A DNA stretch of 64,000 nucleotides from Thioalkalivibrio sp. ALE31. Lineage in GTDB: Bacteria; Pseudomonadota; Gammaproteobacteria; Ectothiorhodospirales; Ectothiorhodospiraceae. A program made the translations under genes and the position numbers. Each line of letters opens with the position of its first letter. Position 1 is the stretch's first letter. The notes under the pieces are model-generated. The model was not told the origin of the DNA and did no database searches. It was given only the letters and a program-made list of their open reading frames with translations. Below are positions 56,971 to 64,000 of this stretch, piece by piece. The stretch lies in assembly GCF_000377405.1 (NCBI RefSeq), contig NZ_KB905020.1:434001-498000 (forward strand), in the 5' to 3' direction.

Positions 56971-59379
56971 ATGGACAGCCAGGAAGCCAGCGACTCCACA
57001 GCAACCGTGGGGTCCAGTAATGCGCACGATTATCGCTCGGCCGTAGCGATCGCAGCGGGATTTGCGGTCGTCCTGCTGTTGATGATGGTGATGGTCATGA
57101 TCGGCCTCGAGCGCATCGGTCAGGTACACGATCGCCTGGACGTGATCGTCCACGAGCACAACGTCAAGACCGAACTCCTCAACAACATGCGCACGGCCGC
57201 GCGCGAACGCTCGGTCACCCTGCTGCGCCTGTCGATCACCGATGACCCCTTCGATCTCGACGCGGGGATCATGGAGTTCCGCTCGCACGCGTCGGACTTC
57301 ATGGTCAACCGCAACCAGCTCGAGGCCATGCCCCTCACGGAACGCGAGCAGGCCCTTCTAACCGAAGGCCGCGAACTGACATCGAGCGCGGTCGAGGTCC
57401 AGGAACGCGTACTCAACAAGATCCTGGATGACGACCTGGAGGCTGCCACAAGCTGGCTACTCGAACAGGCCATCCCGATGCAGAACGAGGTCCTGGCGAA
57501 TCTCGGCACCCTCCTGGAACTGCAGCAGGAGGCCTCCGAAGCCGCGGCGCGGGACACGGCCGAGCAATACCGGAACGCGGTGCAGTTCATGTCCCTGCTG
57601 GGGACCGCCGCCCTGCTGATCGGCATCGTCGTAGCGGTGGCCGTCCTGCGCCGCAGCCGTGATATCGAGGCGGAGCTGTTCCGCGAGAAGGAACGCGCCC
57701 AGGTCACCTTGCACGCCATCGGCGACGCGGTCATTACCATCGACACGGACGGGCGCATCGACTACCTCAACCCGGTGGCCGAACACCTGACCGGCTGGAG
57801 CGATGCCGAGGCCCGCGACGAACAACTGGACCGGGTGTTCCGCACCATCCGCGAGGACGACGGCCAGCTACTCCCCCACCCCCTGGTGGACATGGTCCCC
57901 GACGGCACGACCTGCAGCCTCAACCAGGACACGATCCTGGTCTCCCGTGACGGCCACGAATACGCCATCGAGGAGGTCTCCGCGCCCATCCGTGATCGCA
58001 CGGGCGCCGTCATCGGGGCCGCCCTGGTATTCCGGGACGTCTCCCGGGCGCGCGAAATGGCGCGCGACCTGTCCTGGGCCGCCACCCACGACTGCCTGAC
58101 ATCGCTGGCCAATCGGCTGGAGTTCGAACGCCGCCTGCGTCAGCTCGTCACCAGTGCCCATCACGACGGGCGCGAACACGCCCTGCTGTACATGGACCTG
58201 GACCAGTTCAAGCTGGTCAACGATACCTGCGGGCACGGTGCCGGCGACGACCTGCTGTGCCAGCTGACCTCGCACATGCAGGCTCAACTGCGCGAAAGCG
58301 ACACCCTCGCCCGCCTCGGCGGCGACGAGTTCGGCGTCCTCCTGGAAAGCTGCCCGTTACAACGCGCCGAAGAGATCGCGGAGAAACTGCGGCGCGCAAT
58401 GGAACAATTCCGCTTCGACTGGGACGGCCGCATGTTCCGGATCGGCATCAGCATCGGGGTCGTCCCGGTCCGTGGCGAGCACGGAGACGCGGCCCAGTTC
58501 ATGAGCGAAGCCGACGCCGCCTGTTACCTGGCCAAGGAACGCGGGCGCAACCGTATCCATGTCTCGCGCCCCGACGACGCGGCCCTTTGCCGGCACCAGG
58601 GCGAGATGAACTGCCTGCAGCGCATCAATCACGCCCTGGAGAACGACCAGTTCTGGCTGTACGGCCAGCACATCGAGCCAATCACCAGTGGCGGTCCCCG
58701 CCACATCGAGGTGCTGCTGCGGATGATCAACGACGAGGGCGCGATCACACCGCCCAGTACCTTCATCCCGGCCGCCGAACGCTACGGCCTGATGGCGGCC
58801 ATCGACCGCTGGGTCATCGACCGGGTATTGCAGGTCGCCCGCCACACCGCGCCCACGGACGGCCATTTCGCCATCAACCTGTCGGGCCAGTCGCTGTGCG
58901 AGCGCGGCATGCTGGACTACATCGTCGAACGCATCCAGACCAGCGGCGTGGCGCCTGGCCGCCTGTGCTTCGAGATCACTGAAACCGCCGCGATCGCCAA
59001 TCTCAACCAGGCCAGTCGCTTCGTGAACACCCTGCGCGCCATGGGCTGCTGCTTCTCGCTGGACGACTTCGGCACCGGGATGGCGTCCTTCGGCTACCTC
59101 AAGACCCTGCGCGTGGATTACCTGAAGATCGACGGCAGCTTCGTGCGCGACATGAGCGACGACCCGATCAGCCATGCCATGGTCGAGAGCATCCACCACA
59201 TCGGCCAGGTCATGGGCATCAAGACGGTCGCCGAATGTGTCTCCCACGAAGACCTGCTGCCACCCCTGCGCGCGATCGGCATCGACTACGCCCAGGGCTT
59301 CGGGCTGCACCTGCCGGAACCCCTGGAACCGTGCCCGGTTCCGAGCCAAGCCTCCACCACCGACACTCGCTACGCCTGA
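56971..59379 (+). CDS. 4HB-PAS-GGDEF-EAL cyclic-di-GMP protein with EVL variant
   Basis: The 802-residue protein has a first membrane helix (about 24-44), a periplasmic four-helix-bundle-like region (about 50-200), a second helix (about 207-224) and a PAS domain (about 240-350). The GGDEF motif is intact at 450-454, with an RESD inhibitory site at 441-444. The EAL domain starts EVLLRM at 580, keeping the catalytic Glu but with Val for Ala. It otherwise keeps EITET, LDDFGTGMAS, KIDGSFV and AECV. Its start lies 129 bases after the previous gene, so it may share its transcript or have its own promoter. Confidence 0.93.
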   Translation: MDSQEASDSTATVGSSNAHDYRSAVAIAAGFAVVLLLMMVMVMIGLERIGQVHDRLDVIVHEHNVKTELLNNMRTAARERSVTLLRLSITDDPFDLDAGIMEFRSHASDFMVNRNQLEAMPLTEREQALLTEGRELTSSAVEVQERVLNKILDDDLEAATSWLLEQAIPMQNEVLANLGTLLELQQEASEAAARDTAEQYRNAVQFMSLLGTAALLIGIVVAVAVLRRSRDIEAELFREKERAQVTLHAIGDAVITIDTDGRIDYLNPVAEHLTGWSDAEARDEQLDRVFRTIREDDGQLLPHPLVDMVPDGTTCSLNQDTILVSRDGHEYAIEEVSAPIRDRTGAVIGAALVFRDVSRAREMARDLSWAATHDCLTSLANRLEFERRLRQLVTSAHHDGREHALLYMDLDQFKLVNDTCGHGAGDDLLCQLTSHMQAQLRESDTLARLGGDEFGVLLESCPLQRAEEIAEKLRRAMEQFRFDWDGRMFRIGISIGVVPVRGEHGDAAQFMSEADAACYLAKERGRNRIHVSRPDDAALCRHQGEMNCLQRINHALENDQFWLYGQHIEPITSGGPRHIEVLLRMINDEGAITPPSTFIPAAERYGLMAAIDRWVIDRVLQVARHTAPTDGHFAINLSGQSLCERGMLDYIVERIQTSGVAPGRLCFEITETAAIANLNQASRFVNTLRAMGCCFSLDDFGTGMASFGYLKTLRVDYLKIDGSFVRDMSDDPISHAMVESIHHIGQVMGIKTVAECVSHEDLLPPLRAIGIDYAQGFGLHLPEPLEPCPVPSQASTTDTRYA

Positions 59380-59541
59380 TCGGGTCGCTCCGGAGGCGCG
59401 TCTCAGGGGCTCCAGCCCGCTCATGCGCGGGCCCAATCCCAGGGACCTTCGGGCCCCGGGTTCGGTTCCAACCGCCCCTCGCAGCGGCTGGGTCGCCGAC
59501 ACGAACGCCAACGTCCCAGCACCTTCCGGAACCAGAAAGAA

Positions 59542-59566
59542 GAAAGGCCGCCCGAAGGCGGCCTTT
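59542..59566. terminator. Bidirectional terminator between convergent genes
   Basis: GAAAGGCCGCC pairs with GGCGGCCTTTC around CGAA, with A-runs before and T-rich bases after. It sits between the c-di-GMP gene (ends 59379) and the convergent Rossmann protein gene (ends 59617). The remaining bases of this 237-base gap show nothing further. Confidence 0.85.
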
Positions 59567-59616
59567 CAACCACGGGTCGATCACCACGCCGCCCATCCCG
59601 ACGGCGCGGGTGGCCA

Positions 59617-59988
59617 TCAGTAGCCGGTGCTGCCGTGTACGTCCGGCGGCGCCTCGCGGGTCAGCATTGCCCAGGTCAGGTGGGCCATCACCTCCGGCGC
59701 CACCACCGTATGGCGGTTGCCGGTGTTCTGCATGCCCTCGCGCAGCTCCTGGCGCACCTGCGGCTGGCCGCTCAGGTCAAAGATCACGTCCACCTGGTCG
59801 CCACGCGCCACGATATCCGCGACCGACTCCAGCGGGATACCCTTCTCCTCGGCCAGCCGGCGGCCCTCCGTCTCGGCTTTCTCCGAGACCGCGCAAAGCG
59901 TCATCCCCGGCAGGCCGGACTCGAGCAACATCTCCAGGAAACGGCCGCCCACCCGGCCAAGCCCCACGACTGCAATGTGAATCGACAT
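59617..59988 (-). CDS. Stand-alone NAD(P)-binding Rossmann domain protein
   Basis: From ATG 59988, with GGAGT upstream, the product has 123 residues: MSIHIAVVGLGRVGGRFLEM, with a GxGxxG motif at 9-14. It continues with SVADIVARGDQVDVIFDLSG and ends with no catalytic domain. The fold recalls the NAD-binding half of homoserine, aspartate or DapB-type dehydrogenases. The frame extends to 60144 but without family resemblance. A role as a cofactor or redox sensor is possible but unproven. Confidence 0.75.
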   Translation of the reverse strand: MSIHIAVVGLGRVGGRFLEMLLESGLPGMTLCAVSEKAETEGRRLAEEKGIPLESVADIVARGDQVDVIFDLSGQPQVRQELREGMQNTGNRHTVVAPEVMAHLTWAMLTREAPPDVHGSTGY

Positions 59989-60184
59989 AAACACTCCATC
60001 CTGTTGGTCTTGTTGTTGTCTCCACACACGCACCGCAGGCGCCACCCGCGAAACGTGTCCCCTGACTGTAGGCGATCCGCACCGCGCCTGCACGGCATCC
60101 CTCGCCCCGCCCCGCATCCGGCCATTTGGCGCGTATGGCCCCACGCCCTACAGTGCCCGCAACCCGTCAACGAATGGAGCCCCC

Positions 60185-60832
60185 ATGGACAACGTGCACC
60201 TGCCAATCCGCGTCGACCGCCGCGAACAGGGCAAGATCATTCAGCGCATCGAACGCCTGGAAGGGGTGGAACTGGAATTCACCGACCTCGATGTGGGCGA
60301 CTACCTGCTGCCCAACGGCGTCGTGGTCGAGCGCAAGTCCGCCACCGACATGGTGCTGAGCGTGGTCGACAAGACCCTGTGGGAAAACGCCGCCAAGCTG
60401 AAGGCCAACCACAGCCAGGTGGTCTATATCGTCGAGGGGGACCTGTACGAACCGCGCTTCCACCAGCAGGCGCTGGATATCCACCGTGCCCTCGCGCACC
60501 TGACCATCGCCCTCGGCATTAGCGTGCTGCCCAGCCCGGATGCCGACAACAGCGGCATGCTCATCTACCTGCTGGGCCTGAACGCCCAGATGGAGCCGGA
60601 CCCGGCCGATCGCCCCACCAAGCCGGACACCCGGCGCAAGGCCGCCGAGTTCATCGTCAGCGGCCTGCCCGGCGTCGAGGCCGACACGGCACGCGACCTG
60701 CTGCGCGACCTCGGCAGCGTACGCGACATCATCAACGCCGACGCCGCCACCCTCGCCCAGACCGACGGCCTCGACGCCGAACGCGCCGAACGCATCGAAT
60801 CCGTCGTCACCTACGGCAGCCGCACCACCTGA
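60185..60832 (+). CDS. ERCC4/XPF-type nuclease with helix-hairpin-helix domain
   Basis: The 215-residue protein resembles the nuclease core of XPF, Mus81 and archaeal Hef. Motifs are RVDRREQGK near 9-17, DVGDYLLPNG at 36-45 and VVERKSATDMVLSVVD, with the ERKxxxD signature at 49-55. VVYIVEGDLYEPRF continues the fold. The C-terminal 70 residues (GLPGVEADTARDLLRDLGSV) look like a helix-hairpin-helix DNA-binding domain. It would cut branched or 3'-flap DNA, by analogy. GGAG lies six bases upstream of the ATG. It lies beside recD but in the opposite, convergent orientation. Confidence 0.88.
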   Translation: MDNVHLPIRVDRREQGKIIQRIERLEGVELEFTDLDVGDYLLPNGVVVERKSATDMVLSVVDKTLWENAAKLKANHSQVVYIVEGDLYEPRFHQQALDIHRALAHLTIALGISVLPSPDADNSGMLIYLLGLNAQMEPDPADRPTKPDTRRKAAEFIVSGLPGVEADTARDLLRDLGSVRDIINADAATLAQTDGLDAERAERIESVVTYGSRTT

Positions 60833-60862
60833 ACGCCCCCAAGCCGCCAACCACACCACCCC

Positions 60863-60886
60863 CTGTGGGAGCCTGCTCGCAGGCGA
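60863..60886. repeat. REP-like sequence
   Basis: CTGTGGGAGCCTGCTCGCAG contains the hairpin GCCTGC-TC-GCAGGC and matches the REP consensus pattern known from Pseudomonas (TGTGGGAGC...GCGA). It lies 30 bases after the ERCC4-type gene. Confidence 0.65.
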
Positions 60887-60970
60887 AGCCCCCGCCAAAG
60901 CCGGAACACCCCGGCCATCACCCGGCCCCGGCACCGTCACCCCAACCGCAGCACCACCCAACCCCCGGAC

Positions 60971-61002
60971 ATCCCGGCCGCAGCGCAGCGAAGCGCCGGG
61001 AT
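60971..61002. repeat. ATCCCGG-type palindrome (copy 1)
   Basis: ATCCCGGC (60971-60978) pairs with GCCGGGAT (60995-61002) around a CGCAGCG-rich loop. A related palindrome follows at 61050. The 273-base gap 60833-61105 holds these repeats and no gene. Confidence 0.6.
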
Positions 61003-61049
61003 CCCCCCGCCGGATGTACCCCAGGCCCAGGGCCACCCCAACGCTCGAG

Positions 61050-61081
61050 ATCCCGGATAACCGCTACGCGGTTTCCGGGAT
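61050..61081. repeat. ATCCCGG-type palindrome (copy 2), possible terminator of recD
   Basis: ATCCCGGA and inner AACCGC pair with GCGGTT and TCCGGGAT around TAC, a 14-bp stem with a small bulge. It is 25 bases downstream of the recD stop on the minus strand. No T-run follows, so it may act as an RNA-stability or REP-like element rather than an intrinsic terminator. Confidence 0.6.
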
Positions 61082-61105
61082 GACGCCACCGCCCCCCGCA
61101 CCTCC

Positions 61106-63217
61106 CTACGGCGCATCGTCCAGCCAGCGGCGCAGGCCGCCGCTGCGGCGGATCTGGCGCTGACTGGCCGCGGCCAAGGTGCCCGCTCGTGGCTCCAGCA
61201 GGCTGAACCAGCGGCTGGCGCGGGTGATCGCGGTGTAGACCAGCTCGCGGGTCAGGATGGGGCTGTCGGCCTCCGGCAGTACCAGCGCGACATGCTCGAA
61301 CTCCGAGCCCTGGGCCTTGTGCACAGTCAGCGCAAAGGCGGTCTCGACGGCCTCCAGCCGGTTGGGCAAAACCCAGCGCACGCGATCCCCCGCCGCGAGA
61401 AAGGCGACGCGCAGCACCGGCGCCGCCGCCTCCGGACCCCCATGATCCCCGGTCGCCTCGGGCTCGCCCCGCGCCAGCCAGGCCGGAACGGCCAGGGCAA
61501 TGCCGATATCGCCATTGATCAGCCCCAGCGCATAGTCGTTGCGGGTCACGATCACCGGTCGCCCCTCGAACCATGGCGCATGCCCCTCTGACCCGCCGCC
61601 ACGGCCGGCATCCACCTCCAGCAGCCCGCGCGCCTGCAGCGCCCCGGCGATACGCCGGTTGAGCGTCTCCAGCCCCCACGGGCCACGCCGCACCGCGCAC
61701 AGCAGCTGGAAGCGCCCGTGGGCCGCGAGCACGTCCCGCGCCCAGTCCTCCCAGGCCGCCCGCGGCGCGGCCGGGGCCGGGCGGGCCGCACGCAGGCCCT
61801 GCAGATACCCGGAATAGCCCACTGCCTCGTTCACGGGCGTATCCGTGCGCCCGTCCACCGCGAGACTCACCAGTGCCGGGTCCTCCGGACCGGCGAGCAC
61901 GCGCTGCAGGACGGCATCGTCCCCGCCCGCTTCGCTCGACGACTCGCCCGCGTTCACGGCGGCCGCCAGCCGCCCGATCCCGCTGTCCGCGCCGAAGCGA
62001 TGACTCTCGCGCAGCATCACGATGTGCTGGTCCAGCGCCTGCCCGTGCGCATCCTGCATCGCCGCGGGCATGGCCATCCCGGTCACCGCTTCCAGCCACT
62101 GCGCGGTCTCCGGCGTGTAGTGCCCACCGCCGGCGCGGTGACACAGCTCGCCCAGCACCGCGCCGGCCTCCACTGATGCCAACTGGTCGCGATCCCCCAG
62201 CAGAATCAGGCGCGCCGTGCGCGGCACCGCGGCGACCAGACTGGCCATCAACTCCAGGTCGATCATCGAGGCCTCGTCCACCACCAGCACGTCCACCGCC
62301 AGGGGATTGCGGGCCCCGTGGCGGAAGTGCCGGGTATCCGGCCGCGCGCCCAGCAGCCGGTGTACCGTCACCACCTCCGCCGGCAGGTTTCGCCGCAGCG
62401 CATCGCCGTCCGGCAGCGTCTCCAGCCCCAGGCGGTCCAGCGCCCCGCTGACCGAGGCGTTCAGACGGGCCGCCGCCTTGCCGGTGGGCGCGGCCAGGCG
62501 AATCCGCAGCGGGTCTTCGGGCCCCTGCAAACCCTGCAGCAGCGCGAGCAACCGCAGCACCGTGGTGGTCTTGCCCGTGCCCGGCCCGCCGGTAATCACG
62601 CTGAAGCCGGAACCGGCGGCCAGGGCACAGGCCAGGCGCTGCCAGTCCGGGTCGGCGGTCGCATCGGCCGAAATGCCGAACAGGCGATCCAGCCAGCCAT
62701 GCGCCGCGTCCACATCCAGCGCGTCCTGCCAGGCGCCCCGGTCTTCAAGCCGCGCGCGGACCGCCTGTCCGATGCGGCGCTCGGCCTCCCAGTAGCGGCG
62801 CAGATAGACCTGCCCTCCAGTGAACACCAGCGGCGTCGTGCCCGCCTCGCCCGGTCCGGCCAGGGCACTCCCGTCCAGGGCCTGCGCCACCTGCGCGCCC
62901 GACACACCCTGCAGGACCGCCGAGGGCCGCGGCGGTGGCTGCGAACCCGGATCCCCCTCCGGCGGCAAAGCCAGCGTGGCATCGGGCGTCTCCAGCAAGG
63001 CCTCCAGCTCCAGACACACATGGCCGCGCCCGACCTGATGGCTGGCCAGCGCCGCCAGCAGCAGGGCCAGCGGCGATGCCTCCGGGGCCTGCTCGTGCAG
63101 AAAGCGCACCAGCGCCCGGTCCACGCCCCGCAGCCAGCCAGCGGCCTCCCACTCGCCCAGGAGACCCACCAGGGCCTCCACCGACCCCAACGCCCGGGTA
63201 TGTGTGACCACGCTCAT
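61106..63217 (-). CDS. recD: Exodeoxyribonuclease V alpha subunit (RecD)
   Basis: RecD is the 5'-3' helicase of RecBCD. The product has 703 residues, longer than the 608 of E. coli. Walker A is ITGGPGTGKTTT at about 208-219, motif II VLVVDEASMIDLEL, and VHKAQGSEFEHVALVLP and YTAITRASRWF are late SF1 helicase motifs. The start overlaps the recB stop as ATGA, so the two are coupled. No recC is visible; it probably lies upstream of recB beyond the window. Confidence 0.96.
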   Translation of the reverse strand: MSVVTHTRALGSVEALVGLLGEWEAAGWLRGVDRALVRFLHEQAPEASPLALLLAALASHQVGRGHVCLELEALLETPDATLALPPEGDPGSQPPPRPSAVLQGVSGAQVAQALDGSALAGPGEAGTTPLVFTGGQVYLRRYWEAERRIGQAVRARLEDRGAWQDALDVDAAHGWLDRLFGISADATADPDWQRLACALAAGSGFSVITGGPGTGKTTTVLRLLALLQGLQGPEDPLRIRLAAPTGKAAARLNASVSGALDRLGLETLPDGDALRRNLPAEVVTVHRLLGARPDTRHFRHGARNPLAVDVLVVDEASMIDLELMASLVAAVPRTARLILLGDRDQLASVEAGAVLGELCHRAGGGHYTPETAQWLEAVTGMAMPAAMQDAHGQALDQHIVMLRESHRFGADSGIGRLAAAVNAGESSSEAGGDDAVLQRVLAGPEDPALVSLAVDGRTDTPVNEAVGYSGYLQGLRAARPAPAAPRAAWEDWARDVLAAHGRFQLLCAVRRGPWGLETLNRRIAGALQARGLLEVDAGRGGGSEGHAPWFEGRPVIVTRNDYALGLINGDIGIALAVPAWLARGEPEATGDHGGPEAAAPVLRVAFLAAGDRVRWVLPNRLEAVETAFALTVHKAQGSEFEHVALVLPEADSPILTRELVYTAITRASRWFSLLEPRAGTLAAASQRQIRRSGGLRRWLDDAP

Positions 63218-64000
63218 GCCACGCCCTCCCGGTCGACGCCGTGCTTCATCAAGCGATCCAGCTGCTCGATCAACGCGCGCGGCGGGCAGTGATGGAACAC
63301 CCCGTGCCCGGGCGCATCCACGCCGCGCAGGAACAGGTACACCCCGCCCCCCATGTGCCGGTCGTAGTCATAGCCCGGCAGCCGCGCGGCCAGCTGGCGA
63401 TGCAACGCCAGGGTGTAGAGCACCAACTGCAGGTCATAGCGGTGTTCCAGCACCGCCGCCTGCAGGCGCTCCGGGGTATAGGCCTGCGCCGAAGTCCCCA
63501 GCCAGTTGGACTTGTAGTCCGCCACGTAATAGCGCCCGTCCTGCTCGAAAACCAGGTCGACGAAGCCCTTCAGCATCCCGTTCAGCGTCACGTCCCCTAC
63601 CGGCGGGCGCCGCTCGCCCGGCAGGATCTGCGCCCGCACCGCCTGATCCAGATCCCCGGCCCTGAGGCGGCGCGCCGGGTACAGAAACTCCAGCTCCGGC
63701 TGATACGTGGCCAAGCCCCCCAGCGAGAACGTCCCGCCCTCCTCCAGCGGGAAGCCGGCCGTCAGCAACTGCTGCATCCAGTCCGTGACCACCGTGGACC
63801 AGTCACCCCAGCCCCGGCGCTCGCAGCGCGTTTCGACCTCCCGCGCCAGGCGTTCGGGCTGCGCCACCTGCGCGGCGAGGCCCTGCTCCGCCGCCCACTC
63901 CAGCAGCCCGTGCAGGAAGGTGCCCGGTCCCGGCCCGCGAGGGAAGGCGTGCAGCCCGCTGGCCGCGCGTGGCCCGGCCTCGGGCTCGAGTTCGGGGAAC
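63214..64000 (-). CDS. recB: Exodeoxyribonuclease V beta subunit (RecB), 3' part only
   Basis: The open frame continues past the window edge at 64000. The 261 residues visible are the C-terminal nuclease domain. It begins with HAFPRGPGPGTFLHGLLEWA, and GMLKGFVDLVFEQDGRYYVADYKSNW carries the nuclease Asp, Asp and Lys residues. LQLVLYTLALHRQL follows. It is coupled to recD (ATGA overlap). The helicase part is outside the window. Confidence 0.96.
   Translation of the reverse strand, partial: FPELEPEAGPRAASGLHAFPRGPGPGTFLHGLLEWAAEQGLAAQVAQPERLAREVETRCERRGWGDWSTVVTDWMQQLLTAGFPLEEGGTFSLGGLATYQPELEFLYPARRLRAGDLDQAVRAQILPGERRPPVGDVTLNGMLKGFVDLVFEQDGRYYVADYKSNWLGTSAQAYTPERLQAAVLEHRYDLQLVLYTLALHRQLAARLPGYDYDRHMGGGVYLFLRGVDAPGHGVFHHCPPRALIEQLDRLMKHGVDREGVA

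Overview
The window is GC-rich chromosomal DNA from a gammaproteobacterium. The strongest clue is gene order: leuC-leuD-leuB-asd-fimV-(membrane protein)-truA-trpF-trpB-trpA-accD-folC-dedD-cvpA-purF follows the arrangement known from Pseudomonas and relatives, with trpBA placed between trpF and accD. Proteins rich in Asp, Glu and Arg and the general gene content fit a halotolerant or alkaliphilic lineage such as the Ectothiorhodospiraceae (Thioalkalivibrio-like). That family-level placement is inference. I see no tRNA, rRNA, CRISPR array, transposase or prophage.

Layout. (1) 1-16.8 kb, minus strand: the biosynthetic block above, for leucine, aspartate-family amino acids, tryptophan, malonyl-CoA, folate and purines, plus FimV, TruA and the SPOR protein DedD. 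fimV carries an apparent single-base frameshift near 12.03 kb. (2) 17.0-18.6 kb: a LysR regulator divergent from leuC and a ParDE toxin-antitoxin pair. (3) 18.7-21.0 kb: an arsJ plus gapdh pair for exporting an organoarsenical. (4) 21.3-27.9 kb: tspO, then a three-gene RND efflux operon (adaptor, pump, outer-membrane channel). (5) 27.9-35.2 kb: a tightly overlapped operon of small proteins (unknown, DCC thiol protein, DUF2256, phosphohistidine phosphatase), mtgA, a large MscS channel, a YugP-like membrane protease, a methyltransferase and an exported Gln-rich protein. (6) 35.3-43.5 kb: glycogen and alpha-glucan metabolism (malQ, GH57 enzyme, glgC, glgB), then a PQQ-type sugar dehydrogenase. 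(7) 43.6-49.4 kb: lysS, prfB with its programmed frameshift, an unknown conserved gene, psiE and an exported thioredoxin-like protein. (8) 49.4-59.4 kb: signalling, with one minimal chemoreceptor, a RhlE helicase, an Aer-like receptor and two GGDEF/EAL proteins. (9) 59.6-64.0 kb: a stand-alone Rossmann protein, an ERCC4/XPF-type nuclease, recD and the 3' part of recB.

Intergenic DNA holds several repeat families: a nested 31-bp inverted repeat between purF and cvpA, REP-like palindromes flanking leuD-leuC and after the ERCC4 gene, and two copies of a CACGAAG-type inverted repeat with arms of about 36 bp.

The observations most worth following up are the broken fimV reading frame, the ERCC4-type nuclease beside recBCD genes, the Aer/diguanylate-cyclase gene cluster with contrasting catalytic and regulatory motifs, the redox mini-operon at 28-29 kb, and the nested inverted repeat whose arm includes the end of cvpA. 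I did not find a clear multi-gene system that I would call wholly new.
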